In this document: piece after piece, positions 23,901-35,359 of the stretch
How the letters are laid out: each line of letters starts with the position of its first letter
Numbering within the stretch: position 1 is the stretch's first letter
DNA from: Sodiomyces alkalinus F11
Taxonomy: Eukaryota > Ascomycota > Sordariomycetes > Glomerellales > Plectosphaerellaceae
Direction: 5' to 3'
Assembly (NCBI RefSeq): GCF_003711515.1
Contig: NW_021167084.1
Coordinates: 994,633 to 1,058,632 of the forward strand
DNA: 64,000 nucleotides
The notes under the pieces: model-generated
The model's input: the letters and a program-made list of their open reading frames with translations, nothing else
What the model was told of the DNA's origin: nothing
Databases searched by the model: none
Position numbers and translations under genes: made by a program

Positions 23901-25850
23901 ATATATCGGGGTCTCCTACTCTCCTCCCTTATAGTATAGTAAGTATACTACTTATACGCTTATCTCCTACTATTATATCCCGATTCTGATTATAGCCTAG
24001 GCCTAATCCTTACCCGTACACTATATAAATATAGCGGCCTTATACTGCTTATATATATAGAGTAGGACGCGCTTACTCCCCTATACTATCCTATAATTAT
24101 ATCCCCTTAAGTAAATCGGGTTCTTTCTTTTATTTAACCCGGGCTTTATTACCGCTATTATATTATACCCGTTATAGTTATAAAGCGCTTACTATACTTT
24201 ATCCCGTTATCCCCCTATATTCTACTAAACGATTCTAATTATTTATCTTAAGCGGCTACGCCGCGCTTACTTTACTTTATAATTATATCTTAGGTATAGC
24301 CCCGGGGTAAGGGTAAGGCTTTATAGGGGCTAGAAGGTAGTATTAAAAGCGAGAAACCTTATAATCGGGTTATTATCCTAAGTAAGCGTAAAAGAGCGGT
24401 ATATAATCTAAGGAGGATATTCCGCGACTCTAGGGGGCGTTTTTTCTATTTTCTCTTTTTCTTAGGCGGTTTAAAGACTATTATTATATCTTATAATACC
24501 ACGAAAATGCTATACTCCCTCTCCGCTCTATAGTTCTTAAGTTAGCTAAGATTAAATCCCTTTACCCTATTAGTGTATACCTCTTTAGTCCGCGCCCTTT
24601 CCTTTACTTTACTCGGGCACTCTTATCGTTAAACGCCGTGTACGGCCCTTTATAAGCGGCGTAACGCTTTTTCTTCGGGTCCGTCTTAGCTTCGCACGCC
24701 GTGAAGCCCCCTTAGTACGCTAACTCTTCGCCACTATAATCCCCGTAAAATGCTTTTATCGCCTAGTATTACCCTATTTTATATCCGAAGTTAAGGTATT
24801 TAAAGTATTATTATAGGGATATCTCGGGGTTATAGGGTTTACTATTATAGTATCAGTAATTAAAGAAAACTCCCTCCTTTATTACTCGCTCCGTATCCTT
24901 AGAGCGGGTAACCTTAATAGTTAGTAGCGCTATCCGCGCTACGTTATTCCTAGGTTTCTTAGCCTTTATCCGGGTAATCGCTATAGAATTCTATAATCGA
25001 AGTTCTTATAGCGTTATATCGGGGTCGTAATTTAGTAGCTACGCTATTGGTATATTCCTTTTACTATAACTTAGTATATTTTCTCTTATATTATAGCTTC
25101 TATACCGAATACGCCTTTAACCTAGTTATTCGCGTTCGCTATCCACTATTTATTCCTATATTTAAATATAATAATTATATCGCCGTTTAGGAGTCGTCGC
25201 GCGGCTATTATATCTACGCGGCGGGTAACTTAATTAACCGCCTTAATAATCTCTTATAGGGTTCGGCTTTTAAGGTCGGTCTCGGCGTCCCTATATTAGA
25301 CTATTAGCTTTTAGGCGTAATAAGTAAGTATAACTTTCGCCGGTACTATCTTAATACGTTAACGATACGCGGGCGTGCTCCTTACTACCTAGGAATAGGT
25401 CTTAGGTCCTGCTACCCTAAGTAATTCCTTTAGTATACCCTTAATCGCTTATTAAATCGTTTCGGTAGGCCTTTCGGTTATAAGGGGGGGTATATCGCTA
25501 CTAGGTTATTAGCGTAGCGGCTTTCCTATAATAGTCTTATAGTATTATATTTAAAGGATTTTCTGTATAAGCTATAACGCCTTATCGGCGCTTACCCTAT
25601 TAGCTAGTAGTCCGGAAAATTAGGTACGTAGTTTATATAGTACGCTTTCGATATACCTACTCGGTGCCTAGGATTTTAGGGGCTCCCTTAAAGCTAAGCG
25701 CCCCGGATTAGTGCTAGTCGTTATATTCTGGGCGCTCTATGGTAGTATACTAGTATCGCGTTCGGTTATCACTACGGGCCGCCCTATAGCGTGTAGCCTA
25801 CCGCGCCCTCTACGGCCTCGCTACGATATCAGTCTCCGGTGCTTATAAGG
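20990..25850 (-). mobile_element. LINE-E Tad-like non-LTR retrotransposon (ORF1 + ORF2)
   Basis: Minus strand, high to low. ORF1 (about 25850-24430) ends in a zinc-knuckle relic at about 24590-24720, resembling the KGPHTAF-type C-terminus of Tad gag. The endonuclease has KDFN (expected GDFN) at 23847-23858. A linker follows, then RT (about 22900-21700) with PILLLSVIEKVLKKIIVRR near 22700 and LNIQGAFDIV near 22500. The RT box reads GFTNN at 22227-22241 where GFADD is expected. The C-terminal domain (about 21300-21000) has the degenerate Cys/His pattern of this clade followed by a conserved WFL-x-TRRLPDFRL-like block. No RNase H is recognised. Endonuclease and RT share a frame. The plus strand is misleadingly open opposite the RT. 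Confidence 0.8.
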
Positions 25851-26480
25851 GCGTAGAATCCGAATCCGATATCAGAATTGATTCTTATCGATGATATGGC
25901 ACCTTGGGGTCACTTTTGGCTTGATGATGCTCTGAGCTAAATTAAGTAAAAATATCGCTAGTCTATTATAGTCCCCCGCGCTTACTATTACCGCCCCTCC
26001 TATTACCGCTCCCGCTCCTATCGCCGCTCCTACTCCCTCCCCTATTCCTATTTCCGCCGCCGCCCCGCCCTTTACTACTAAGTTCTAGGCAGGTATAGCA
26101 TAAGCTCTTAACGATATCGCCACCTCTATACATCGTATAGATAAAATACTTAAGGATATATTATAGGGGCTATAGGACTATAGCGCTACCCTCTCCCTTA
26201 TATAGGCGGAGGTTCGTAGTATCTCTTATAATACTAAACGCGTATACCGTTACCTCGCTAAGTTATATCCTATTCCTGCTCCTAGTACGCCGGAGGTAGC
26301 CCCTAAGGCTATACCTGCTTCGGCTCCTCCCTAGGAGGTTATTACTCCTTTTATCGTTAATAGCGAGGAGAGCGCGGCTACCTCGGCGGCTTACTTTAAG
26401 CCGATAAAGGAATTGTAGGTAGGTACCGCTAAGGGCGGTATATCCTTATAAAAGGAGGAGTTAAATAAAAGGGGAGGTTA
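25851..26480. other. Unassigned segment with a short unmutated patch
   Basis: About 25860-25925 has ordinary CpA/TpG content and stands out from its surroundings. From about 25980 to 26420 a plus-strand frame reads as a Pro/Ala-rich stretch and then an Ile/Leu-heptad-like, possibly coiled-coil stretch (gag-like), but the minus strand is also fairly open. No family assigned. Confidence 0.3.
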
Positions 26481-26499
26481 TAGAGTAATAGGGTTCTTT

Positions 26500-28050
26500 A
26501 ATGACCTAAGTCGTTTTTTATTTTTTACTTAGTTCCTCGCTACTTATAGATCAAGTAAAGCGGGGGTACGACCCTAATATAATCTTGCTTTTAGTCCTTA
26601 TCCTCCTCGCCGCCGTGTCGGCCTTTTTTCGTGTCTATATCTCTTTCGTGTACTATTATAAAGGCCCGGTATTCGACTATACTAGGCCGTGTTTCTTCTC
26701 GAATTCGTTAAGTGCTTATATCTCCTATAGGCTCTTAAGCAGTTCCTATATTAGTTATATATAGCCCTCCTATTATACTAATACCTCGCGGACCTTACCG
26801 CGACCTCGTCTTCGCGTATAAGCGTAAAGGACTTCCTCTATTACCTATTCCTCCTCCTTATCTAGCCTTTCACGGATAAGTAGCGGCTAGGGGTTTATTA
26901 TCGCTTACCCTAATAGGGGGTCGCGGTCGGCTTACTATAGGAGATCTATATAAAAACGGTTATAGATCTATAAGGGGATATCTAATTCTAAGATATAGGA
27001 GTTAATAACCTTCGTGACTTTATATTTATAGTAGAGCTAGGTAAGTTTTTTTAAGGGCCGTCGTAAGGAGTAGTTACCGATATCTGACTATATAAGGTTA
27101 TTCTTTCGAACCTCTTAGCAAGGTAATACTAATAGTTTACTAACTCCTCCTAATATAGTTATATAGCGGCTATTATAGCTTAGGCGAACTAGGTAGCTTC
27201 CTAAAAGCGACTTAGTAGGTCTTACACGGAAGCCTTACGCTTATTAGTCGGCGTAGTCTAATTAACTTAGAGAGGATCCGCGTAGTACCTATATTATAGG
27301 AAAAATAGACTTATTTAAATTATTAAGTTTACCCGGTTATTTAAGGCTAGTTATACTATTAGTAGTAGCGTATTCTAATTATCTTAGGCGTAATAGGTAT
27401 ACGTCTGTAAATAGGCTTAGACTTTCTAGTTAATATATTTAGGACCTCCGTCCATCTAAGGGTAGTATATAGTGCTTAGTCGCTATTTAGTACCCACGAG
27501 TTCATAAAAGGATCGCTAAAAGCGGCTAGTCTAGTTTACCCCTTTATCGCTAATAATAGACTTTAGTATTCCGCGGAACCTATAATAGTATAATAAGAAC
27601 CGTTTAGTATAGGCTTTAGTATCTATAATATCTATCGCTTTAAGCGTTACTAATTTTAAGAGTTAGTCGGTAATTACCTATAACTATCTATACTTACCCT
27701 TACGGGCAGGTAATAAGTCTATTATAAAGTCTATCGCGATATCGTAAAAGATTTACTCTAGTATAAGGAGTAAGCGTAATAATCCTCTTTTTATACCCCT
27801 TTATATATAGCTAGCTTAGTTTATATTATAATGCCGCACGAATCTTCTAATACCTTAATTTATCCCGGGCTAAAAGAACTAATAGGCGATTAGAGTAATA
27901 GTATTATCCCTGCCTAGGTATCCGCCGACTACTAAGTTATAGATCGCTTATAGAAGGCGGCCTTATAGCGGGTAACTTACTCCGTCTTCGTTATCCCCTA
28001 GCACCTATAAGCGGTCTTAAAATATTAGCTATCCTTAGTGATACGCCCTA
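26500..28050 (-). mobile_element. Gypsy chromovirus relic: integrase and chromodomain
   Basis: On the minus strand, downward from 28050: a degenerate zinc-binding N-terminal integrase region (RHYNINQAS-like, former Cys now Tyr), then the integrase core with AIDFI (catalytic Asp codon at 27729-27731) and VITD-stop-LLKL. Further down a C-terminal chromodomain lies at about 26685-26895, with EEVLYAYTRRRGRGKVREVLV followed by WEGY-like spacing and ALNEFEKKHG. Chromodomain integrases of this type target insertion to modified chromatin. RT and protease for this strand are absent, so this is the 3' part of an element. It lies head to head with the plus-strand Gypsy. Confidence 0.82.
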
Positions 28051-28051
28051 G

Positions 28052-28560
28052 ATTCCACCGGGAATACCAGGGCGTACCACGGGCGTACCACGGGCGTACT
28101 ATAGTATAAGCCATAGCACGTACGGGGTATACTATAAGTACCTCTAGTGTATACTATAGCTTCCCCGGGTTATACCCGGGTTCCTATATATAGGATCCGA
28201 GGATTCTACGGGGTTTGCCCGTGGAATACTTAAGTCCTAGGGGCGCGTCCCCTTAGCTTAGAGTAGATATCTTATTCTACTACCCTTTATAGCATCCTAA
28301 GGTTACCCCTTTAGAAACGCCTGGCTCCTAGGTCTAAGAGTACTAGCTAGCTAGATATATACCTAGTTAGGGTATATTAAATAGTAATAACTAAGCTTTA
28401 TATAAGGTTTACGTACCGTTATTTTACGAAAGCTATATAACGCCGCCGTGTCCGCTATAATTACTAAGTAGAATAGCTTAACCGCTTATCGCTAGATAAA
28501 AACGCCTCCCCTTTAATAGGTCTAGGCGTATAGTATATAAGGGAACTACTATCCTTAGGT
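28052..28560 (+). repeat. Gypsy-2 5' terminal repeat and leader
   Basis: Shared with 37285-37870: both begin GATTCYACCGGGAATACCAG, then share a TATAGTATAAGCCATAGCAC block, TACTTAAGTCC, a GCGCGYCCCCTTAGCTTAGA block and CTAGGTCTAGGCGTA. It lies directly upstream of plus-strand Gypsy gag, so the first ~350 bases are the likely 5' LTR and the rest leader. The exact LTR edge is not resolved. Confidence 0.55.
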
Positions 28561-31500
28561 CCTATACCGTTAAACGCTATCTATACCGCCTTTATAACGA
28601 TTATTAGCCGTAGAACCTTAAAACTCCGAATTATAACTAACGCTAACCCCGCCGATAATATTCCCCGCCCCTAGGACCTTAAACGAATAAGGAATATCGT
28701 TAAGATAGTTAATAACTATCCCGATCTTATTAAGGAATCCCTCTCGCCCGAGGTTCTTACCCTACTTTATATTACTAAGTAAGCCTATAATCTTCTTAGC
28801 CTACCCAACACTAGCGGCGCCTTAACCTTAAGAAGAAGAACTATAGTCGCGAGATCTATTAAGGAACCTATATACCCTTAGACGTAGACTATAACGCCGG
28901 TAAAATTCACTAACGCTATAACTAAATAGCTAAATAAAGAGCCTTATTACCGGGAACCCCTTATAAGGCCCGGCCGAACTCGGGATCTTAAGGGAAAATA
29001 GCCTATCCGTCCCTTTACCGTTAATCCTAAACTTCCGACTATTAAGCCTAAGCTTAATTATAATAACGTAGGGGCGGGGCTAACCTTACTCCTTTTATGC
29101 CCTATTATAAGTATAATAGTCGGCGGATTCCTGGAAGATAAAGGGGATATACTACGCCCCCTTAGCGAATAGCGTATCGACTAATAGTCTAACTTATCCT
29201 TCCTATTAATACCAACCGCCGATACTATTTCCGATACTACTAACCGTTAATCTTTTATTATAGACTGCTATACTACTAAGTCTACCTACTATTCGCTAAC
29301 CGTGGATAATAAGGATAAATACTATAGCCTAACCCTATTAAATATTATCTATATTCCCGTAACCACGAATACCGGAGGAAACTCCGGAAGCTATAAGGAC
29401 TACGCCGGTTCTAATAGTATATAAGGCTATGCTATTAGTAGTTAAGGGAGGCTTTTAGGTAGCGGCGGTATAGATTAAGGATAAGGTAATCAGGGGAACG
29501 CCCTTAGTATCTCCGGTTAAAGTAGCTAGGGCGGCACGCCGAACTCGCCTAATAACTAAAGCGTAAGCCGGTAATAGCCGTTTATATATATCCGACCGGC
29601 TAACCTCGCCGCGTTTATCGTATAAAGTACCGCTAATTTCCGAAATAACTAAACGCCCCTAAGTAACTACCGCTTTAAGGCTAATAACCTCGGTTACTTT
29701 AACCCTCCCCGGTATTTCTCTACTGAAAAGGATATATATACTAAAGGAACTAAGCTTATCTTTATAGATATTTACTATTTTACCGATATTATTAAGTAAT
29801 ATACTAGTCTAAGTCATAACTATAAACGAAGTATACCCCGTAGCCTACCACGGTACCTCCTTAGTAAAGCGTCCGTATAGTTTATAAGTCTTAATATAGG
29901 CTGCTAAGAATTCTTTAATAAAGATATTACCGTGGCTAACTGGATAAAGGCTTTTTAGGAAAGGTTTAGGCTCCCGCGTAAGGAAGCCGAGTATAAGCTA
30001 CGCCGATAAAAGTATACCTTAGAAGATATAATACTCCGCCGCGATATCCGTGTATTCGCCGATAAGATTATTCGCCTAGCTAAGGCCGCCGATAAGCCTA
30101 AGGAAAAGCTCCTATCTATTATCTAGGATAAGCTTAACACGAACCTAGCGGCTACTATAGTATAACCTAGGCCTTTTATCCGCTAGATAAACTTTATAAC
30201 TACTCTTACTGATTAAATACCTAGATAATACCGGAACTATACCTAGGGAGGTTAGAAGCACCTTATTAGCCGTTATAGCCTCCTAAGGACTAACCGGGAT
30301 ACCCATAGACTATACAGGGCCTTACCTAGTATTTACGTTTAGCTACCCGCTCTATAGTATTATGACTAACGGTCTAGCCCTATACCGGAATACCGCCGTA
30401 TACTATAACCTAACTATCGCTCCCCTAGTCTAAGCTAGTTCCGCCGTAACGATTTACTATGCGCCTTACCTACGCTAAACGCTAATCGCTTCGTAAACGA
30501 TAAGAGTTAACGCCTACTAACTACTAACGCGAATAACTAATCTAGCCGCCGATTTTAAGACTATCGCTAAGAGAGATTATAGGAACTCGTCTATATAGCT
30601 ACTAAGGACGCTATAGGACCCGTATCGGAAAATAACGCTAACGCGGAGCCTAAAAATAAATACTATTATTAGGAGGAAGACTCTAAGGGTTCCGTGGCGT
30701 TATATAATAATAGCGCGGATAATAAGAAAGCGAATAACTATACTAGGTTATTAACGGACCCGGTTTTATATCTAAGTATTCCGATCTCTATTAGATACGC
30801 CGAGAGTATAGTAAATACTATACGACTATAAGATCTAACGCCGAGACCCTTTACTATAAGAAGTATTATCGTTAGCGGTACTTACTAGTAGACTAAGGTC
30901 GATAGGACTCTCCCCTAATTAACGGCGTTTTTTAGGAAATACAGGATCCTGCTAAGGGTCCCTATAAGTATATATACGCCCGGATCTAAGCCCGTATAAT
31001 ACGCCCTGTCCAGGCAAATCCCTGGCCAGCCAGTACTATTAGACCTAGGGCTTCTAGGGTTTAAAAGGGCGACCTTTACTCTAGTATATAAGGGTAGAAT
31101 AAAGATATCTTCTCTAAACTAAGGGGCGAAGCCCCGAACTAATATATCTACGGGGGAACCCCGGGAATAGTTCGGCTCAGTAACCGTAGACCCTGGTTCT
31201 AATAGTAGACCGCCGTGGAACACGGTTCTAATAGTGGACCGCCATAGAACACGGTTCCCGTGCCTTATCTAGTATCTATAGTGCGCCGTGGGCGTATCAC
31301 CGTAGCACGCTAATAGGCGAGCCGTTCGAAATCTATATTAACTTAGGAGCCTCCCGCTACATAGTAAGCTAGTAGTTCCTTAGTCGATTTCCCGATAAAC
31401 ACGTCGATTCTACTAAACGCGCCGTTCTTTAGGGTATAGGATCGATAAAGACCCTAGGATAAGCTACCTTTACTATACTAGTTCGTGGTATAGTAGGTAA

Positions 31501-33690
31501 AGATACGCGGATTAGCCGCTTATACGTAAGAGCCTGGATCATTCCTAGGCTTAACGTCGGTTTACTTACAGGATAAGAGTTTAATTATCTTAATAGCCTG
31601 GATATCCTTAATATATAGGACGCTACTTATATTAGCGCTTACTAGGATCTCCTAGTATTAGCTCGAGTATTTACTAAACGCTTACCGGTCTAATAGAAGC
31701 TTAAATCCGCCGAGGAGACCGTGATTTTACCCTAGTAGTATAGATTAGTTCCGATTTAGAAGCGGGATATTAATATCGACTTTATAGAGTTTATACCCGA
31801 TATCGCGGGATCTCTTAATTTACTCCTACGGGATTAATTAAGTATACTAATCTTTAACGCCGGCGACTAGCCCTTAGTTATTCCACGAAGCGTTAGACTA
31901 GGCCACGTTAAGCCCTTTTACGTAGATAGTTACTTTTACGCTAAACGCGATAATATACGTAATATCTTAATAAAGCGTATAAACGCTATAGAACCCCTAG
32001 CGGAGGCGGCGAAAAGCGATCTTTTCCGAGGGTATATTACGCCTAAGGGGAGAATCGGTATCGCTAAAAGCCCCGATACCCCTATAAAAACTATTAAGGA
32101 AGGCGTGTTAATTTACCGCTATAAGGGCCGGATTATCCGCCGTTTCGCTAAGATTATACAAAGGTACCCTAAGATATAGACCGATTAAGGCGTTATTGAT
32201 ATACCTCCTAAGGAATATATACGGATCCCCCTAATTAACGGGTAGTATAACTAAAAGATTAGTTAGAAGGTATACCCGCTTAGCTATAATGATAAGTAGT
32301 TCCTAGATAAAACCCTTAATAAGCTCTATAAGTAAGGATATATAGAATAGCTAACTTAGCCTACGCCTTTTAGCGTACCCGTATTTATCGTATAGCGTAC
32401 CGTAAATAGTAAATATAAGGGTAGAATAATAGTCGATCTTTATACCCTAAATAAGGTTATTATTCCCGACGCGTACCCTATACCGTTATAAGATAAGGTT
32501 ATCCGCCGCCTTTATAGGAAAACGTTTATTTCCGTGGTTAATACCCGAGCCTTCTTCTATTAATTTCCGGTATATAAATCGTATCGCGAGCGGTTTACTA
32601 TTATCTTATACTAAGGATAAGAGCGTTTTAAGGTCGCTTTTATAGGTTTCCGTAACTCCCCGGCGTATATCTAGCAATATATAGATAAGCTTCTTTAGCT
32701 ATATAAGGATTTCGCCGTAGCCTTTATTAACGATATCGTGATTATATCGGACTCCGAGGATAAGCACGCCGCCTACCTAGAGTCCGTTCTATCCCTTTTT
32801 AATCGTAAGAGGATCTTTATCTCCCTAATAAGTCTTTTAGTATATACCTATTAGTTTAGCTACTAGGATTTAAGGTTAACGCCCTTGGCCTATCGAATAC
32901 TAAGGAATATATAGCGGCCCTCTATAAGGTACTACCCCCGAAATCTCTTTAAGCTCTTAAATAATAGATCGGTATAATAGGTTAGCTTCGGCACCTTATT
33001 CCGCGGTTCTCTTATCGTATTAGCCTATTATAGCGCCGGAAGACCGCTTTTCTCGCTAAGGTATAGAAGCTAGGAAAGGATACGGGCTAATTATAAGGCG
33101 TATACTAGGTGTACCGTGGTTAAGTTAACTACTAAGGAGTTAGCCGTGTTTAAAGATATTACGGATACGCTTACCTCTAATATTTATCTCTTTTACCACG
33201 ATCCCACGAAAATCCTCTTTATCTAGCTAGACGCCTTTAAGGAATACGGATTTTCCGCTATACTCTTCTAGCTTATTAACGAGTCCCAATAGCTTATTAA
33301 AAGAACCGTCCGTAAAACCTTAGTCCGCCCGGTGCTTTATATTAGTAAAGGGCTTAACGCCGCTGAGTAGAAGTACTGGCCGACTAAACTAAAGGTTACC
33401 TACCTTATATAGGCCGTTCGTAAGACTTAGACTATTATTTAATCTATTTACCGAAATCCGACCGTTATTCTAATAGACTACGCGGCTACTATAAGGATTA
33501 TAAAGTCTATAGCGCTAGCTAGTATAGATAAGACCCGGTTAAATATAAAGCTTATTTTCTTTTCCGAATTCCTTAGCTAGTTTTAGCTAGACTGCTATTA
33601 TATCCTTAGTAAGACGAACGTGGTAGCCGATACCCTATTAAGGCTCCTTACCACGGATACGGGGCTTAGCCGTGGCCTCTAAGGTATTTG
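28560..33690 (+). mobile_element. Gypsy-2 LTR retrotransposon gag-pol, RIP-degraded and 3'-truncated
   Basis: Order: gag (recognisable at about 29650-30260, GYFNPPRYF... WIKAFWERFRL), protease, RT, RNase H. The retropepsin active site reads INLGAS at 31337-31354, where a D-T/S-G triad is expected; the Asp codon is now AAC. RT has VDLYTLNKVIIPDAYPI at about 32430-32485 and the catalytic box INDI at 32726-32737 (expected IDDI). RNase H (about 33200-33650) starts with an LDAFKEYGFSA block and ends in NVVADTL. Protease and RT share one frame. No plus-strand integrase follows; the element is cut at about 33690 where a minus-strand Copia-type piece begins. A lightly mutated, internally repetitive stretch sits at about 31010-31260, just upstream of the protease. 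Confidence 0.87.
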
Positions 33691-33699
33691 TACCCTTTT

Positions 33700-34789
33700 C
33701 GCTTCCGGTGTATAATACAAGGAATACTATAGTGCGGTGGCTACCGCGTTTTCCTTAGACTTTAAGTCTAGTATTGATATACTTCTGACCGAGGGTGTGA
33801 AGGTCTTCGGGTACAACTACTTAGTTATCTATAAGGCGACCCTCGGCCTTAGTCTAATCACGGCCGGTATAGGGGCGTATACCTCTGAAGAAATCTGTAA
33901 CCTATATATGCGTGGCGGGCTTTAAACCGGTATCTTTATAGCTTTATAGTAGTAGCTGCTACTTATCTAACTACTCCCCGAGCTTTTTAAGGCTATTCGT
34001 AGGATAACGAGTATACTCGATATACTTTTTATGGGTATCGGTTTAGCGAGTGGCTAGGTACTAATCCGTATCGCGTTTAACGGCTTCGTACACCTCGTGA
34101 GGTATGCCTCCTTATAGTAGTTATCTACGGCTTTAGTCGATAGTATTAACCTGCTAGGTTAGTATAGCGTTAATTCCTTTTAGGTAGCTATCGTATTAAG
34201 CTTATAGAATCTTCTAGCGCGCGATTTCGACGTCGTACGCCTTCTAGCCGGCCTCCGTAAGGTTAAGATATTATATAGGGGTACGCTTAGGCGTTATAGA
34301 GGAGAAAGAGTCGTAATTCGGTATTATAGGCTTTTCGGGCGTTTAAGTCGGATCGATTAGGCGGAGAAACCTCTATATATTATTATAGGTAGTAACCGAT
34401 TCGTATAGGCGTTGTTAGAGCTCCTAATCCTTATGGGTTTTATACGTAATAGGGCTGAGATACGATATCTTAATAGTTATTTGTAGATTAACACGCTATA
34501 TCGGCGTGGCTAGATAGCTTCTTAAATCGGTAGTAGTGGTAGAGGTAAAAGGTAGGGTATTCACTTAGTAAGTAAGACTCTTAATTATTAAATAAAGCGT
34601 AGTTAAAATCGTCACAAAATAGGTCAAAATTTGATTAAGGTAATTATGTATAATTATAACTCTCTTAGACCGTCAGGGAAACGCTGCCACCGTATTTTAT
34701 ATAGTGCAGATTCTGTAAGCGTCGACCCGGATTATACTCTTGGCAATCCGGCCTATTACGTAACCGAAAAGACTGTGGTCTGTTCGACA
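33700..34789 (-). mobile_element. Copia-type 5' fragment: LTR start and gag N-terminus
   Basis: Reverse complement of 54338 to about 55250. The minus-strand start at 34789 reads TGTCGAACAGACC, an LTR-type 5' end shared with 54338. The first ~230 bases are almost free of RIP in both copies; the gag part below 34560 is heavily mutated. Homology is clear to about 33860 and weak to about 33700. The open plus-strand frame at 33737-33925 is antisense to this gag. Confidence 0.68.
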
Positions 34790-34837
34790 AACGTCGGTAT
34801 TGTGAAGCTAGACGTTGTGGAGCTTTTTAGAAATCAC

Positions 34838-35355
34838 GGGAGGAAGAAGAACAAAGAAAGGAAGAACCGAACTGTCGTATGGGCAGGACCACGACGTGGT
34901 CTATAGGGGATCCAGGGGGGATCCACTCCCTGACTAAGGGCTTCGGGCCTCGAGCATCAGGATATGACAGGGGCGGATACCGGAAAAGACCGGATGGGAT
35001 CTAAATGATATAGTACCCATAACAGAGTCTTCACCACCTAAATTAAGGGTATAAGAGACTCACACAGATATAACTTCACATAATACACACACACGAGATT
35101 TCTGCTCTACTAAGTTGATTATCCAAGTGCTATTTGACGTGCGACACGAACCAAGGGAACGGGTTAATATTCTTTGTTCTTTGTAAAAGGATTGATATCG
35201 TAATAATATCGTAATCCTTTTGTCTAACTCGTATCAGATAAACTAACTCGCAAGAGAACGGTCGAGACTTACGGGGAAGATATCCTTTATTCGAGTACGA
35301 AGGATATACTCGAAGGATATTAAGGATATTATTAGTAATAATATCAATATTAACA
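34838..35355 (-). mobile_element. LTR 'R', copy 2, interrupted by a solo LTR
   Basis: Matches 10801-11090 on both sides of a 274-base insertion (34873-35146). The minus-strand start near 35355 reads TGTTAATATTGATATT. Little RIP except toward the right side. No internal region attached. Confidence 0.55.
34873..35146 (+). mobile_element. Solo LTR of a Copia-type element, intact, with 5-base target duplication
   Basis: Begins TGTCG and ends CGACA, the canonical TG...CA LTR termini. It is flanked by a perfect 5-base duplication CGAAC at 34868-34872 and 35147-35151. CpA/TpG are present normally, including a short CA run near 35081-35094, so this copy escaped RIP. A RIP-mutated copy in opposite orientation lies at 47517-47782. 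Contains the palindrome GACCACGACGTGGTC near 34888-34902. A solo LTR forms by recombination between the two LTRs of an element. Confidence 0.88.
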
Positions 35356-35359
35356 ATCT

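Noticed and set aside
28052..28420. Short repeated GGGCGTACCAC units at 28072-28100 as a CRISPR-like or regulatory array
   Set aside because: Only two to three adjacent 11-base copies inside an LTR-like repeat of a eukaryotic element; no spacers.
33737..33925. 62-codon plus-strand frame following the Gypsy RNase H
   Set aside because: At first read as continued Gypsy pol, but 33860-33925 matches the reverse complement of Copia-type gag at 55200-55260, so it is antisense.
34631..34906. 91-codon plus-strand frame with normal codon composition
   Set aside because: It crosses three separate units (Copia-type LTR start, LTR R and the nested solo LTR), so it cannot be an ancestral gene.
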